From contig OZ021725.1 of assembly GCA_963978545.1 (NCBI GenBank), positions 8,458,846 through 8,522,845 of the forward strand: a DNA stretch of 64,000 bases, read 5' to 3'. Numbering within the stretch: the stretch's first letter is position 1; every line of letters starts with the position of its first letter. Of the stretch, positions 17,068 to 28,520 are shown piece after piece. This stretch comes from Linyphia triangularis. Taxonomy: Eukaryota; Arthropoda; Arachnida; Araneae; Linyphiidae. A program made the translations under genes and the position numbers. The notes beneath the pieces were generated by a model. That model saw nothing but the letters and a program-made list of their open reading frames with translations. It made no database searches and was not told the origin of the DNA.

Positions 17068-17118
17068 TTAGTTAAAGCAATAAATAGTAGTTATACTACT
17101 ATTTATTGCTTTAACTAA
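17068..17118. repeat. Perfect 24-bp inverted repeat with 3-nt loop
   Basis: 17068-17091 and 17095-17118 are exact reverse complements separated by TAT. The AT-rich stem adjoins the TA target of the foldback element that starts at 17121. Confidence 0.9.
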
Positions 17119-17120
17119 TA

Positions 17121-17657
17121 GACAGAGAGGCGACTGCAATTTTTGGACGCCATCGAACATCATTCTGATTTTTTTATAGAAATTAGAGAAAAGTGAGTAG
17201 ATTACGAATCCGCTGGTCTGCCGTGGCAAAAATGGCCGAAACTGGTTAAAAACCGACTTTTAATAAGTTGAACTAAATCCGATTGCCAAATGAGCCATAA
17301 CTTGCCAAATAGTGAGCATTTTTTTTTATTTGGTAACCCTCACTCTTTAATTATCAATTAAGAAGGTTGCAGACGATTCAGATATCTGGCGACGGCCTGT
17401 TTGCATCTATTAAAAGGGAGCCAAGTTGGCAATAAATATTACGTCACGGATGACGCAACTGATGTCGCCAATTTGGCTTACTTTTAAAAGATAATCATTT
17501 TCCAAGCCAGAGATAAAAAATCGTTTGCGCTTTTTCTCATTGAAAATCAAAATGAAGTGGGTTGCCAGACGAATAAGTTTGTTCTCTTTTTGGCAAGTTA
17601 TGACATATTTGGCAATCGGATTTTAGTTCAACTCATTCCAAGTCGATTTTTGATCAG
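17121..17657. mobile_element. FB foldback MITE, copy 2 (right end missing)
   Basis: It starts GACAGAGAGGCGACTGC after TA and is collinear with the copy at 4166-4821. It stops in the right arm at 'tttttgatcagtt', where LTR-1 sequence begins. The right terminus is lost. Confidence 0.7.
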
Positions 17658-18019
17658 TTGGCGACATTTTCGGTCCCCATGTACCTGTATAGGGCATTTT
17701 GAATGTGATCTGGAAAATTCCCCAAATTTCTATCTCAGGAAGATTCGCGAAGGATTGACTTTCCTATATGAGGCATACCGGGAGTTAGTTAACTGTTGAC
17801 TCTCATTGAGCATTCAGAGTAGTTCCAAAAGCGAACTGTATTGCATTGTCTTTTGCGGCGAGTTTAGCAGTTGTGTATGAAGTTTTTAATTGCTGTTTGT
17901 GCTCTATTCTTGTGTAAAGAACTGTATTGTGTCTACTAGAACGAGAAGTTCTGGAGTTGTAAAAGAATCTGCGAAGAGTTATATCGGAATAAATTTCTGG
18001 AAGTTTCGATCTGCTTTGA
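17658..18019 (+). mobile_element. LTR-1 fragment, both ends missing
   Basis: Corresponds to the middle and 3' part of LTR-1 (from GGCGACATTTTCGG through the AATAAA at about 17990). Neither terminus nor a duplication is present. It is fused directly to an FB element on the left and a T1 element on the right. Confidence 0.75.
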
Positions 18020-18325
18020 TCATTTTCGAACCAAATGCCAAGGAGGTTATAGAAGGTTTCTAAATGAGCTGGGCTAGAATATTGTAACATAGCGAATATA
18101 GGGTTGGTTGGTTGGTTGTTTTCAGATTATCTGGCGCCGTCAGCAACACGAGGGCTATAATGCGCCGAAACATTCGTCATTAGATAAGCCAACATACATT
18201 TACAAACACCCATGCCAACACGGGACTCGGAACCCGCAACCTCGCGGTCTAGAAGCTAGTACGCTAACCACTATACCGTTTGGTCGGCAGCGAATATAGG
18301 GAATGATCCTTATAGTAGAGAGGCT
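18020..18325. mobile_element. T1 MITE fragment interrupted by SINE-1
   Basis: The block 'gattgtaacatagcgag'-like at 18075-18103 continues after the SINE at 18289 with AGCGAATATAGGGAATGATCC, matching the right arm of the T1 elements at 48025-48473 and 4015-5095. Confidence 0.6.
18104..18288 (-). mobile_element. SINE-1, copy 2
   Basis: tRNA-like head on the minus strand (B box region near 18225-18240). It is flanked by a perfect 13-bp duplication AGCGAATATAGGG (18091-18103 and 18289-18301), which restores the T1 element on either side. Confidence 0.9.
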
Positions 18326-19628
18326 AGAGGGAAAAAAAACTGCATTTCGTGAAACGATTTTGTAATTTTGCACATAGATAGAATATGTCATTCTAGTCAT
18401 TTTAAGAAGTGGAGCCACTCGGATTTCACTTCCGGTCGAGTTTTTATACTAGTTCAAAGTTAGGCAAAAAAATGTTCGTTTTTATCAATAAAAATAGTTA
18501 TATGTGGTGTCAAAGTCAAAATCATGAACCTTAAGACTTGGGTAAAGTGTTTAATTATTAGGCTTAGATGAACGATTAAAAAATAAAAAAAAATAAAAAT
18601 ATATATATATATATTTCCCTTTTTATTGATAACACATGTTTCATACAAGTAGTTTAAGCTGCTGGATGTAGTTTAAGCTGTTACAGATAGACTTCCGGTC
18701 GCAATGCGAATCACTTCCTGTTGAACTTTTGTTGATATATATATTTTTTTTTACCTTTTCATACAAATCTAATAATTTAACATATTACATGTATCTATAG
18801 AGTTCATGGTTTTGGCTGTGATACCACATATAATTAATTTTATTGATAAAAACGTACTTTGAACTAGAATAAAAACTCGACCGGAAGTGAAATCCGAGTG
18901 TTGCCACTTCTTAAAAAGATCAGAATGACACATTTTATCAATATGTGCTCAATTACAGACTTGTTCACGAAATGCAGTTTTTTTCACTCTAGTTGCTTTA
19001 TTATATTGGTATATGGACAATGAGCAGTATCATTTCCTTATAGGCCGACTTCCGCTCGGAATTTTAGTCACTTCCGGCTGAAATGTTCCATTTTATATCC
19101 AGCATATTCATCTTTATAATTGGATGTTACAATATGTAGTATTAATAGTTTTTAACAGTGACATTTTATAGTTCATATGAAGGTGGTATAATTTCAAAAA
19201 GTGCATTTTGAAGTTTAACCGTAAATAAGTCTAAAATTTCGACCGGAATTCGCTTTTTAATTTTAGTTCATCATAAAACATCACTAAAATTCTCTTTTTA
19301 TTGATAGTATATGTTTCATATATGAAGTTTAAGCTGTTGGATGCAGTTTTAGCTGTTATAGATAAACTTCCGGTCGAAATGCAAATCACTTCCGGTTGAG
19401 CTTTTTTTTATTACTTTTTTTAATTTTTCATCTAAGCCAAATAATTATTTAACATATTACTCATGTCTATAAAGCTCATGATTTGGCTGTGATCCTACAT
19501 ATAACTAATTTTATTGATAAAAAACGAACATTTTATGCCCAATTTTGAAGTAGTATAAAAACTCGACCGGAAGTGAAATCCGAATGGCTCCGCCGCTTCT
19601 TAAAATGATCAAAATGACATATTATATC

Positions 19629-20091
19629 CAGTGGTAGAAGTATATATAATATTAGTATATATAATATTATATAATATTAGTCACCAAAACCGTCGCCAAT
19701 TTGGCGAGATTGCCATTACCATAATGTTAAATGCCCTGCTCCTTGTAAAACTCGCTTCCCAGCGTTATCTCTGTAAAACTCGTTATCAAGCATTCAGGTG
19801 TCACATTGCAGGGAAGCCAAGCTAAGACGAACTCTTGCACTGCCTTATGCGAAATGTACATAAATTTTCCTATTTACAAAATTAACACTACGAAATATTT
19901 ACAAAAATACAAAAATTCGTAACAATATATACCATAATTAGTTTTAAAGTTTTCAAATGTAAAAATAAATCACTTTTTCACAGTGTCACTACATTATGTT
20001 ATTTTTCATTAGTTGTTTTTGGCGGATTGAATGCTTTTAAAAGAGGGGGGGGGGACGCATCACCCCTTGTCTACCCACACTTCTAGCAATG
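19629..20091 (+). mobile_element. hAT-type element (CAGTGGTAGAAG termini, family M3), deleted copy
   Basis: It starts CAGTGGTAGAAG and ends CTTCTAGCAATG, with a perfect 8-bp duplication ATTATATC (19621-19628 and 20092-20099). It is much shorter than the copy at 26364-27861 and contains an LTR-1 fragment in its middle. Confidence 0.85.
19676..19924 (-). mobile_element. LTR-1 fragment, minus strand
   Basis: Matches the 5' part of LTR-1 in reverse, ending TTCGTAACA followed by ATAT. The other end is missing inside the M3 element. Confidence 0.75.
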
Positions 20092-20284
20092 ATTATATCA
20101 GTGTGCTAAATTACAGACTTGTTTCAAGAATTGCAGTTTTCGGCTATAATTTGGCGCCTAGCCGCTCTATTATTACTAGGATTTCCTCCGAAAGGAATTA
20201 CCTTTTGGGAAATTCATTACAGGCGGCTATTGTATGCATTTGCTGAGAGATATAAGATTCATTATGTTTAAAATTTTCTTTGGC

Positions 20285-20440
20285 AGAACCGGCCTAAGAG
20301 CAAAATCCCATGTGTGCAAGAATGAGCTTTGACCCTTCTTACAATGGAAATGGGTATTGAAAACTTTCAAAAATGGTATGGGTGCTTTATAGCTGAAATT
20401 TGCTGGAACTTAATACCTGAAGTTGGCATTTGAAAGGGAT
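20285..20440. repeat. Dispersed repeat shared with 57930-58055
   Basis: The block around 'caagaatgagctttg' and 'tggaaatgggtattg' appears in reverse complement near 57930-58055. Ends and class are unknown. Confidence 0.45.
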
Positions 20441-20582
20441 TAGAAACGAAAAATGAAGACTAATAAGTAGTAAAAAAAATAGTAAATATTAAAGTGTTTA
20501 GTACCTTTTCATTATTTTTATTTTTCTAAATGACTTCTTCTATTACTAATTCTTTCAACTGACTTTTTCAAACTTCAATAGG

Positions 20583-21354
20583 CGTGGGCGCCCCCAGGAG
20601 GGTGCAAGGAGGTGCACTTGCACCCCCCTGGCTCATGAAATTTTTTAAAAAATGGGGGAAAAGATGGAAATTCTAAGATTAAAAAAGCACATAAGCCATT
20701 TATACTTTTATGTTAGAATGAGCATTTATTTTTTTCTTCTATTAATTTAGTCTTTTGTTTCTTTCCTATGTCGTTTTTTATAGCTACTTGCGTGACGATT
20801 TTCTGGCGCTTGTTGGCTATGATTTTTAGAGTCTGATGAGTCGAAGTATTTATTCCTTTTATAGAATAATCATTTCCTGTGTAGTTCTCAAAATTCTAGG
20901 AAAATGTTTGTTTTTTAAGTCATCAGATATACTATCTTGAAATCTATTTTAGAATTCAATTGAAAATATTCCAATACTGCCTTCCTGTTTGATTTTGATT
21001 TTTTTTTCTCGTTATATCCGAAACTTGAAAGAAATAAAAAAAAAAAATTTACTCTTCTGTATTTTTGCATCTTTGAGTTCCTTTATTCTAAAAACTGTCT
21101 CTTGAATGCCGTGAGATCCAGTTGGATGATAAAAAAAATCGTTAAAAATAAATATTTTAATATTTTTACTATTTTGTATTTTTTCTTTTTATCAGGGTTG
21201 GGCTTTCAAAAATGTATACCATGAATTTTAACTATTCTCAAAGAGTATAATTTATAATGCATAATTATTAATTAACACTTCTACAAAAAATTTATGATTT
21301 TGATAAAAATCTAGCCTTACACCCCCTTGCAAATATTCCTGGGGGGCGCCCATG
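20583..21354 (+). mobile_element. M2 hAT-type element, uninterrupted copy
   Basis: It starts CGTGGGCGCCCCCAGGAGGG and ends GGGGGGCGCCCATG, with a perfect 8-bp duplication TCAATAGG (20575-20582 and 21355-21362). At 772 bp it is the reference for the nested copies at 9323-10912 and 11011-16363. No transposase frame. Confidence 0.9.
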
Positions 21355-21604
21355 TCAATAGGTGTTCTGTACTGCACTTGTGTAAAGAGCAAACTCCTAA
21401 ATTCTTTTACACACTTTACAGTTTTGTCAGGTAGAAAATAACTGACACATTTTTTTTTAACTACAACAAAAGTTTTATTTGATTTAATATTCATGAAAAA
21501 ATAATTAAAAAAAAAAAAAAAAAATTCAGAAAATTGATTAAAATAATCTGTATTACACACCTTCCTAACTTTTGTAGCCGAAAATATTTTTATTAGTGAG
21601 TCAT

Positions 21605-21784
21605 TGGGTGGTTGTATTCAGATTATCTGGCACCGTCAGCAACACGAGGGCTATAATGCGCCGAAACATTCGTCATTAGACAAGCCAACATACATTTACA
21701 AGCACCCATGCCTAACACGGGACTCGGAACCCGCAACCTCGCGGTCTAGAAGCTAGCACGCTAACCACTATACCGTTTGGTCGG
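21605..21784 (-). mobile_element. SINE-1, copy 3
   Basis: tRNA-like head on the minus strand, with a 17-bp duplication TTTATTAGTGAGTCAT-like (21588-21604 and 21785-21801). One base (TCGGT) differs at the 5' edge from other copies. Confidence 0.9.
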
Positions 21785-22037
21785 TTTTATTAGTGAGTCA
21801 TAATCTAATGAAGATGAAATATCATTTTCAATGGACAAAATTGCATAAAGCTTTAAATTTTTACCATATTATTATTATTATTATTTTTTTTTCTCATTTC
21901 GGCGCCCCTCTCAAAATAACATGTATGCGGTCACACACGCATTCGGTTGGCTTTGCTCTTTGGGATTTATTAACTGTAATGGTCATTGTGTGTTTGGTTG
22001 TCATTAGAACCTAAGGATTATATTACTATTTATTAAC

Positions 22038-22249
22038 TTAACCCTTTGCACTCCAGTGGCGCCTCTCAGGCGCCACACGATTGGATGCCAAAGCACGAGA
22101 GGACCATTAGGTGTGATGCGGAAATTCGATGCAAGGCCAATGACTGTGTTTAGTTTCTATGAATCAAATCCATAAACACGAACCGAACCTAAAATGTCTC
22201 GAGTCGCTGATTCCTCCGCGCGAAAAAGGCCTGGAGTTCAAAGGGTTAA
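22038..22249. mobile_element. piggyBac-like MITE (TTAACCCTTTG termini)
   Basis: 212 bp from TTAACCCTTTGCACTCCAG to CTGGAGTTCAAAGGGTTAA, near-perfect inverted ends with TTAA at both edges. TTAA targeting and CCC ends suggest piggyBac. GC-richer than its neighbours. Non-coding. Confidence 0.8.
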
Positions 22250-22559
22250 TTATTGCATTAAAGATACTATTTATTACTTTTAAATTACTGGGTCTTTCAG
22301 ACTTTTATTGGTTAGGCGCCCGACCTTTTGTTTCGCGGTTAGTCGCGTGGGGGACAAATGTTCTTCTAATTCAAAATTTAACGCATATCATTAAATTCGA
22401 GACCAAATATCAAAGTGAGTGGGTATTTTAATTAAAAACACAAGATTATAGAATATAATAAAGTAATAATATAAACCATAAAAACAGAGTTTTTAAAAAA
22501 ATCCTTTATATGCTTTGCCAATTTTTGAATTCATTAACACAGCGCCGATATAAGATACA

Positions 22560-22925
22560 TTTTTACCAGAAAATGTGCGGCAAACTACAATTCAAATTTT
22601 ATTTTTAAAAATCAACGTGAATTTATTCTCTGACATCCTAATATCATTTATTAATTCTGATTAAAGTAATTTTAGTATTTATTAATTAAAAAAAAAATTG
22701 GCAACAGGAAAGAGTTTCAAAAATGATCGGTTCAATGATATTTTAACGCGATTTTATTAGTATTCCGTAAAAGAGGCCTTTTTATGACAGTGACAGCCTC
22801 AAAATTTAATAGAATGCATTGTGATCGACATCGAATCTATCTGCCAAATTTCAGCCCAATTGGATGACGGCAGGGGGCTAATTAGCCATCCGCAGATTTG
22901 CCTCCCATCAACACACACACACAAA
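22560..22925. repeat. R4 repeat, copy 2
   Basis: Similar to 1-388 in the same orientation. It ends in a short CA run (22910-22922). No termini identified. Confidence 0.5.
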
Positions 22926-22984
22926 ATCAAAGTCAATATTAATGAATGAAAAAGTACTAAGCATAAGTTCAAATTTTCGATATA

Positions 22985-23370
22985 GACTGAGAGGCGACTG
23001 CATGTTTAGGTACCCCATCAAATATCATTCTAAATTTTTTATGGAATGTGGAGAAAAGTTGGTAGATTACGAATCTACTGGTATGTCGTGGCAAAAATGG
23101 TCAAAACTGGTCAAAAAATACTTTGAATGAGTTGAACTAAATCCGATAGCCAAATATGTCATAACTTGCCAAAAAATGAGCCCACTTTTTCGTCTGGTAA
23201 CCCATCGTACTTTGATTTTCAATAAAGAAGGGCGCAGACGATTTCTGATCTCTGATGGGTTGGAAAACTAGCATATTTTAAAAGTAAGCCAAATTGGCGA
23301 TATCAGTTACGTCATTAGAGACGTAATATTTATTGCCAACAAGTATTTTTAAAATAACTTGGAAAAAAGT
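22985..23370. mobile_element. FB foldback MITE, copy 3 (truncated)
   Basis: It starts GACTGAGAGGCGACTGC after TA. The left arm and the loop region are present; most of the right arm is lost. Confidence 0.65.
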
Positions 23371-23379
23371 GTAAGAAGG

Positions 23380-24470
23380 CTTTGATTGTGGTCTACCATC
23401 TATTGAGAAATTGATTGGGGCGGGGGGGGGGGGGCATTTGTCAACCCCGCGGCTAACTAAGGGTTAACTTTAAAGCGGTTAAAATTGGTTACGGTTACGG
23501 TTACGGCTTATAACGGTTAAAATTGTCCGGTGCGGATTTTAAGCCAAGGTGATTTTCGCCAAAGAATGGCAGTCCCGCCATCTTTTTTTAATGACAAGTT
23601 GACTACCTATGGTTGCCATAATTTGACGCGGTTTTATGTGGACAATTCTTGGCGCAGAACCCGTACCGGACCATTTTAACCGACATATCTTATCAGTGAG
23701 AGACAGAGAAAGCAGATACAAGTGGTAACCTAGATTGACCAGGTATGGAATTTTAATTACATCGCTTACAAAATTAATCACAATATTGAAATGTGGCAAA
23801 AAACTCTGCTAAAATTTGAATATATAAAGGAATTTAATAGTTTCCCGCACGAAAAAGGACTCTGTGATCCTTTCATTGGATAGTGGAGCTCAAACGGTCA
23901 CTTTTGAGGAATGCGGCGGTTTTGCAAGAAACAGTCGGGTTTTCAGTGTTCCATATTCTCAACATTTTGTTTACTGACAAATCCGTCCAATTTGATAACA
24001 TTGAGGCCGTTTTCCAAACGAAAATGGCCCTCAATGTTGTCAAATTTACTCCCGTCAATCTATTTTACAAATGGGTGTATTTAAAATTCTATCTAGGAAC
24101 GTGGCAGTGTTCTGTCTCCAAGTCCGTTGACAAAGTGGCAGATATGCGAGTGTACATTATGATGACCGAGCTCTGGTCTGTTTTGAACCCCTTACAGCTA
24201 GCTCTTCTTCTATTATAGCTAAAACTTGGATTTATCCCCCCCTCGTGTTTCTCCGGGTGAGTAAACGAAAATCACAACATAACTGTTAACATTGATGAAC
24301 AAGGAAACATGAAAAAAAAAAAAAAAAAATTGAAAATCACCGAAGTCACCGGAATTTTGTTCTTCTGCTGATTATGATTCTTCATCTGATTGTGACCAAA
24401 ACTTTAGCCAAGATTACGGTCCAAACTATTTGATGATTTTTGGCCATAATTTTTTCCCCTTCTTCTCAAT
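23380..24470. other. Unclassified DNA with short GGTTAC repeats
   Basis: There is a G run (about 23420-23433) and GGTTAC x3 (about 23489-23507). The open frame 23883-24218 (111 residues) has no domain I recognise and no splice context. The segment may be a decayed transposon. Confidence 0.35.
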
Positions 24471-24472
24471 TT

Positions 24473-25178
24473 GATTAGAGGAAATACCTTTTGTATGGTT
24501 TGATGGGTACGAGGGTCTGCACCCCCCCCCCCTCAGAAATGAACCAGATACTTGAGAATTTTGGTTAGGCCTACAGCTTAAATGCTTTAATATATTCAGT
24601 CTATTCTTATTGTTATGAATTTTTCCACTGAGGCAATGATGGCACAGTTTTCACGGTTTAAAAGTATTTATTCTCTCTTCAGAAAACTCACAAAATTTAT
24701 TCACAGGCAACAGTTTAATTACTCTCAAGCTTCAACACAAATAACTTCGAATTCAGCGATTATACAAGCTCACTCCAATAGGTCAACAAAGCGATCGCGA
24801 TCAGCTTTCAACGAAATCCGAAGTACATCTGAAAACTTTCCCGTTCTCCAGTCCTTTATATACAAGCGCGTGAGACATTCTCGAAATTTCCAGCCAATTC
24901 ATCGGAAAAGAAATATCTCGAAACTTCTCGATTACTTTAGGTGTTGCCACCTTTTTCTAACTTGTATAATCGCTATTAATTACTAAATAAAATAGGATAA
25001 AAATAAATTACAATAGAATTTTGAAATAATACGTCACTATTTACAATATATACAGACAATTTGTGCAACATTATTTTACACCTCTCGGATTGATTAGAGC
25101 AAGTGCTTTTTGTATGAATTAATGAGTACAAGTAACTGTACCCCACAGAAATGATCCCGGAAGTTGGGAATTTGAGCC
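24473..25178. repeat. Pair of diverged 90-bp direct repeats around a solo LTR
   Basis: 24473-24565 (GATTAGAGG...CAGAAATGA) is similar to 25091-25178 in the same order. The solo LTR 24611-25070 lies between them. Without the LTR the copies would be about 150 bp apart, so the duplication predates the LTR insertion. Confidence 0.55.
24611..25070 (-). mobile_element. Solo LTR, family LTR-2 (Gypsy-like)
   Basis: TGTTATGAAT...GTGCAACA, the same family as the two LTRs of the element at 49903-53449 and in the same orientation. It is flanked by a perfect 4-bp duplication TTAT (24607-24610 and 25071-25074). The open frame across it (24615-24986) is not a gene, since it recurs in the other LTRs. Confidence 0.9.
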
Positions 25179-25179
25179 A

Positions 25180-26355
25180 ACGCAACAAATGATTAAAACA
25201 GGTCATCAGATTTCGGATATTCATCTTTCGCTTAATTTCAAGAGAGAATTTGATACTTTAAATTAAACTATTAAAACTGTGTAATTAGAAAAAAAAAAAT
25301 ATTGATTTTTCAATGAAACTGCATGCTTGTCAAAGCTCTGAAAACACGTATATTTCAACTTTGAGTTAGAAAACCACTTACATTTTAAAATAAAGTTCAA
25401 AAGATAATTGGTTGGTTTTTCATTCGGTTTTCCGTTTTCGGTAGACTTACGGTCGGACCAATTCTGGTCAGTGAGAAGAATTAAGATTAATCACTTTTTG
25501 CTTCAAAGAACATCAGGGGAATAGGAAATAATATCTTACGTATTTTTAGACCCAGACAACGACAATTTTCTGGTACATATTGAACACAGGTAAAAAGAAA
25601 TCCTTACGAAAGGTCATTCTCCTGAAATGTCCATTTTGCTTGCTAACGCAGACCAACCCCCGGGGAATGCTAACGCATTCCTATATTTTGCTTCGCAAAC
25701 CCAGAAATTGCTGCGCACTCTCCGAAATGCGTGTTTTTTCTGTAAAAATTACAAACCTTTTGTAAAGACCTGGAGCGCTCATTGAGTGAACATACCAACT
25801 AGTTATAAGATGCTGTTATAACAATAGTGGGGAGCCACAATTAAACCCAAACACGTCCTTTTTAATTATGGTTTAAAATAGAAAAACAAATGTCTTTAAC
25901 ACAGATTTCTCTTCTCTCGAGCATCGCCCATCAACTACTGCCTTTCTTCTGTTTCACTTACAAGAAAGGATAATGTAAGAATTATAATCAACTATATCGC
26001 CAATCTCATCTCACCATTTTATCTTAGTCTTTTTTTGTGTGTTTTGGAGGTGGGAAGGGGGACAATGTAAGAATGGACATTCCCCCATATTTTAAAAACG
26101 AGTGAAATTGGTTTATATTTATCCTTTCCAATTCCAAATATTTAACAAAAGTTCTTTAAAAAATTCAAAACCATCCATTATACCTGTGACATTAAAACAT
26201 CCTTCCGTTTCTATGGTTATCGTGAGGTTTCTGTCGAATAGTTGGCGTTGGTTTGATAGACAATTACTGTATCCCGTACCCGTTAGCGTGATTTGCGAGA
26301 AACTTACAAAACTGGTTTCCGCTGCTATGTTTCAAGCCAAGTTGTTTCAGATGTA
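25180..26355. other. Unclassified DNA with R3 fragment
   Basis: About 26190-26290 is a reverse-complement piece of the R3 repeat (35878-36180, 45640-45920). The rest shows no gene. Around 25900-26000 an R2-like fragment ('cttataagaaagg'-like) is visible. Confidence 0.4.
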
Positions 26356-26363
26356 GTGACGTC

Positions 26364-27861
26364 CAGTGGTAGAAGCGGTGAAAAAAAAGGGGGGGGGGGA
26401 CGCCCAAAATTTAGTGACAAGTGACCCCCCCCCCCCCCACTTCCCTTCTGCCATCTTCAACCATAAATTTTATAAATTCATAACTTATAATAAAACTTTT
26501 AACTAGTAAAAAAATAATTTATACTTCCTAACATTAACATTAAACGAGGGTCCAAAATTTATTGTTATTGTAATGACTATTCGGTGACTTAGTTTTTTAA
26601 CTTGGAAAGTAAGAGATAAGGTGAAGTAATAATTTAATGTTAAATACATAACTGTTTATTTAGATTTAAATAATACTTATAAATGTGCGTACTTTCATGA
26701 AATTAAATTAATAGAGAATTCTAAAAAGATTTTTTTTTTTTTTAAATAGCTTTTGTCTTTATATGAAACAAGAATAGAAATTTAAGGTATACATATACAT
26801 TAGGAATTTCAAAATTTGACTCAAGTCCGCATTTTTGTTTTTTTTTGTTTTAAAATATTCCCGAATTCATTACCTTTAAAATAATACCATTTTCTTTCTG
26901 AGTCTCAATTTACTTTTTAAATTACAGTGGGTTTTGTGAACCTGTTTTGTATCACGTTCATTATGTGTAGTAAACTTTCAACGCGTTTTCTGAAGAATGA
27001 CATTTTGGTGTTATATGACTTAACGCCAACGGTCTTAACTTATTAATAAATTGTCCGATTTACAAAATTCTAATTTTGTTCTGAAAACACAATTTGTGAA
27101 TGTGTTTTCTATGGAGAATCTAACATATATTTTTATAAACACATTTTTTGAGAATATTTTAATTTTAATTTTTTGTTAAAAACTATGTATTTTTTTAAAA
27201 CTTTTTATTTAAAAATTTATAATTAAATAAATATTGCGGCCAAATTCAAAATTCTCCATAGGAACACGCGTCAATATAATATATTTTATTTGCAGTAAAA
27301 ATCATACCTTTAAGTTAATTGCAATTTTATTTATGTATGTTCTAATAATGTTCTATTTAGTCACTTTAATTGCAATTAGCTGATTAAAAAATTAACGGAA
27401 AAAAAAAGTTTATATATAGAAATGCATCATTTTTAATATCAATATACTGCCAAAAAGTTTTAAATTATTACATAAAAATTAAAGAAAATCATCTCAATTG
27501 TATATGTATACCTTAACTTAAAAGAAAGTTCCTCCAAAGTAAAAAATTGCCCAAGTGTAACTGTATTTGTTAGTAAAAATAATAATATCTGTATACAAAG
27601 TAGTACAATTTTATAATAAAATAATATACATATACCATAAATAGTTTTAAAGTTTTCAAATGCAAAAATAAATAACTTTTTCACAGTGTCACTACATTTA
27701 AAGGCTAATGTTATTTTTCAATAGTTGTTTTTGGGCGGAATGAATACTTTTTAAAGTGGGTGGATGGATTTCAGTGTTTTTAAAAGTGGGGAGACGCATG
27801 GGTATTTTCTTGAAAAGTGGGGGGACGCGTCACCCCACGTCTACCCACACTTCTAGCACTG
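26364..27861 (+). mobile_element. M3 hAT-type element, 1.5 kb copy
   Basis: CAGTGGTAGAAGCG at the left and CACTTCTAGCACTG at the right, with a perfect 8-bp duplication GTGACGTC (26356-26363 and 27862-27869). AT-rich interior without a transposase frame; G and C runs near both ends (26389-26401, 26423-26439). Confidence 0.9.
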
Positions 27862-28177
27862 GTGACGTCACATTCGCTTCGAGGTGAATGCGTCGTTTTT
27901 CCCCCCTAAAACTAACAAGAGAACTTTGGTTGCAAATTGAAAAAAAAGGAACAGAGCAGTGAGCGGAAATGTTTGTGTATATTGCTTTTTCGAAACATTT
28001 AGAATTGAATAAAATAAAATAAAAAATAAATAAAAAAATGCGGGAATTGTCCATTGTCCCCAAAAATATTGCATTAAAAAAATATAAGAACGAAAATCGT
28101 AAATTACACCAAGTTGTATTACATTTTAATGTAGTGATCAGTATTAAAGTGTAATATGAAATCGTGCGATGTTTCCC

Positions 28178-28512
28178 CATCGATATAAATAAACAACTGG
28201 ATAGACTGCTTAACGCTGGGAAAATGAAGCCGTTGCCAGATGCCGTTGGTGGGATAAAAAATACGGATTGCCGAGGATTGAAAATAAAATTTTGGGTTGT
28301 ACACAGCAGAAATGTCAATAGTAGACCTTAATTAGTAATAATGTGCAAATAAATATATACTCTAGCATTTTACAAGGTTTTTCACATTTCCATCCAACTA
28401 TAAAAGTGAACTGTGATTGGTTAATCTTCCCACCAGCTTCGCAATCCCCGGCGCGTTTTTCTCTTTGCATTAACAATGGAGCAGTCTATCCAGTTGTTTA
28501 TCTATATCGATG
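28178..28512 (+). mobile_element. M1 hAT-type MITE, copy 2
   Basis: 335 bp, CATCGATATAAATAAACAAC inverted ends, perfect 8-bp duplication TGTTTCCC (28170-28177 and 28513-28520). Very similar to 6080-6413, indicating recent activity. Confidence 0.9.
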
Positions 28513-28520
28513 TGTTTCCC

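Larger units (their letters stand above)
18326..20230. repeat. Palindromic repeat region with many CCGGAAGT motifs
   Basis: The left arm (about 18330-18480) returns in inverted orientation at about 18840-19000. Related segments continue to 19620 and again after 20100. The motif ACTTCCGGTCG or its complement occurs repeatedly (near 18429, 18691, 18880, 19370, 19391, 19563). A hAT-type element with an LTR fragment is inserted at 19629-20091. No gene is supported. Confidence 0.55.

Noticed and set aside
23489..23507. GGTTAC repeats as interstitial telomere sequence
   Set aside because: Only three units, and the motif is not a known arthropod telomere repeat.
24615..24986. 123-residue plus-strand frame
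   Set aside because: It lies in a solo LTR and recurs in the other LTR-2 copies; not a gene.
27830..28318. 162-residue minus-strand frame
   Set aside because: It starts in an M1 MITE and runs through AT-rich DNA; no domain and no conservation among MITE copies.
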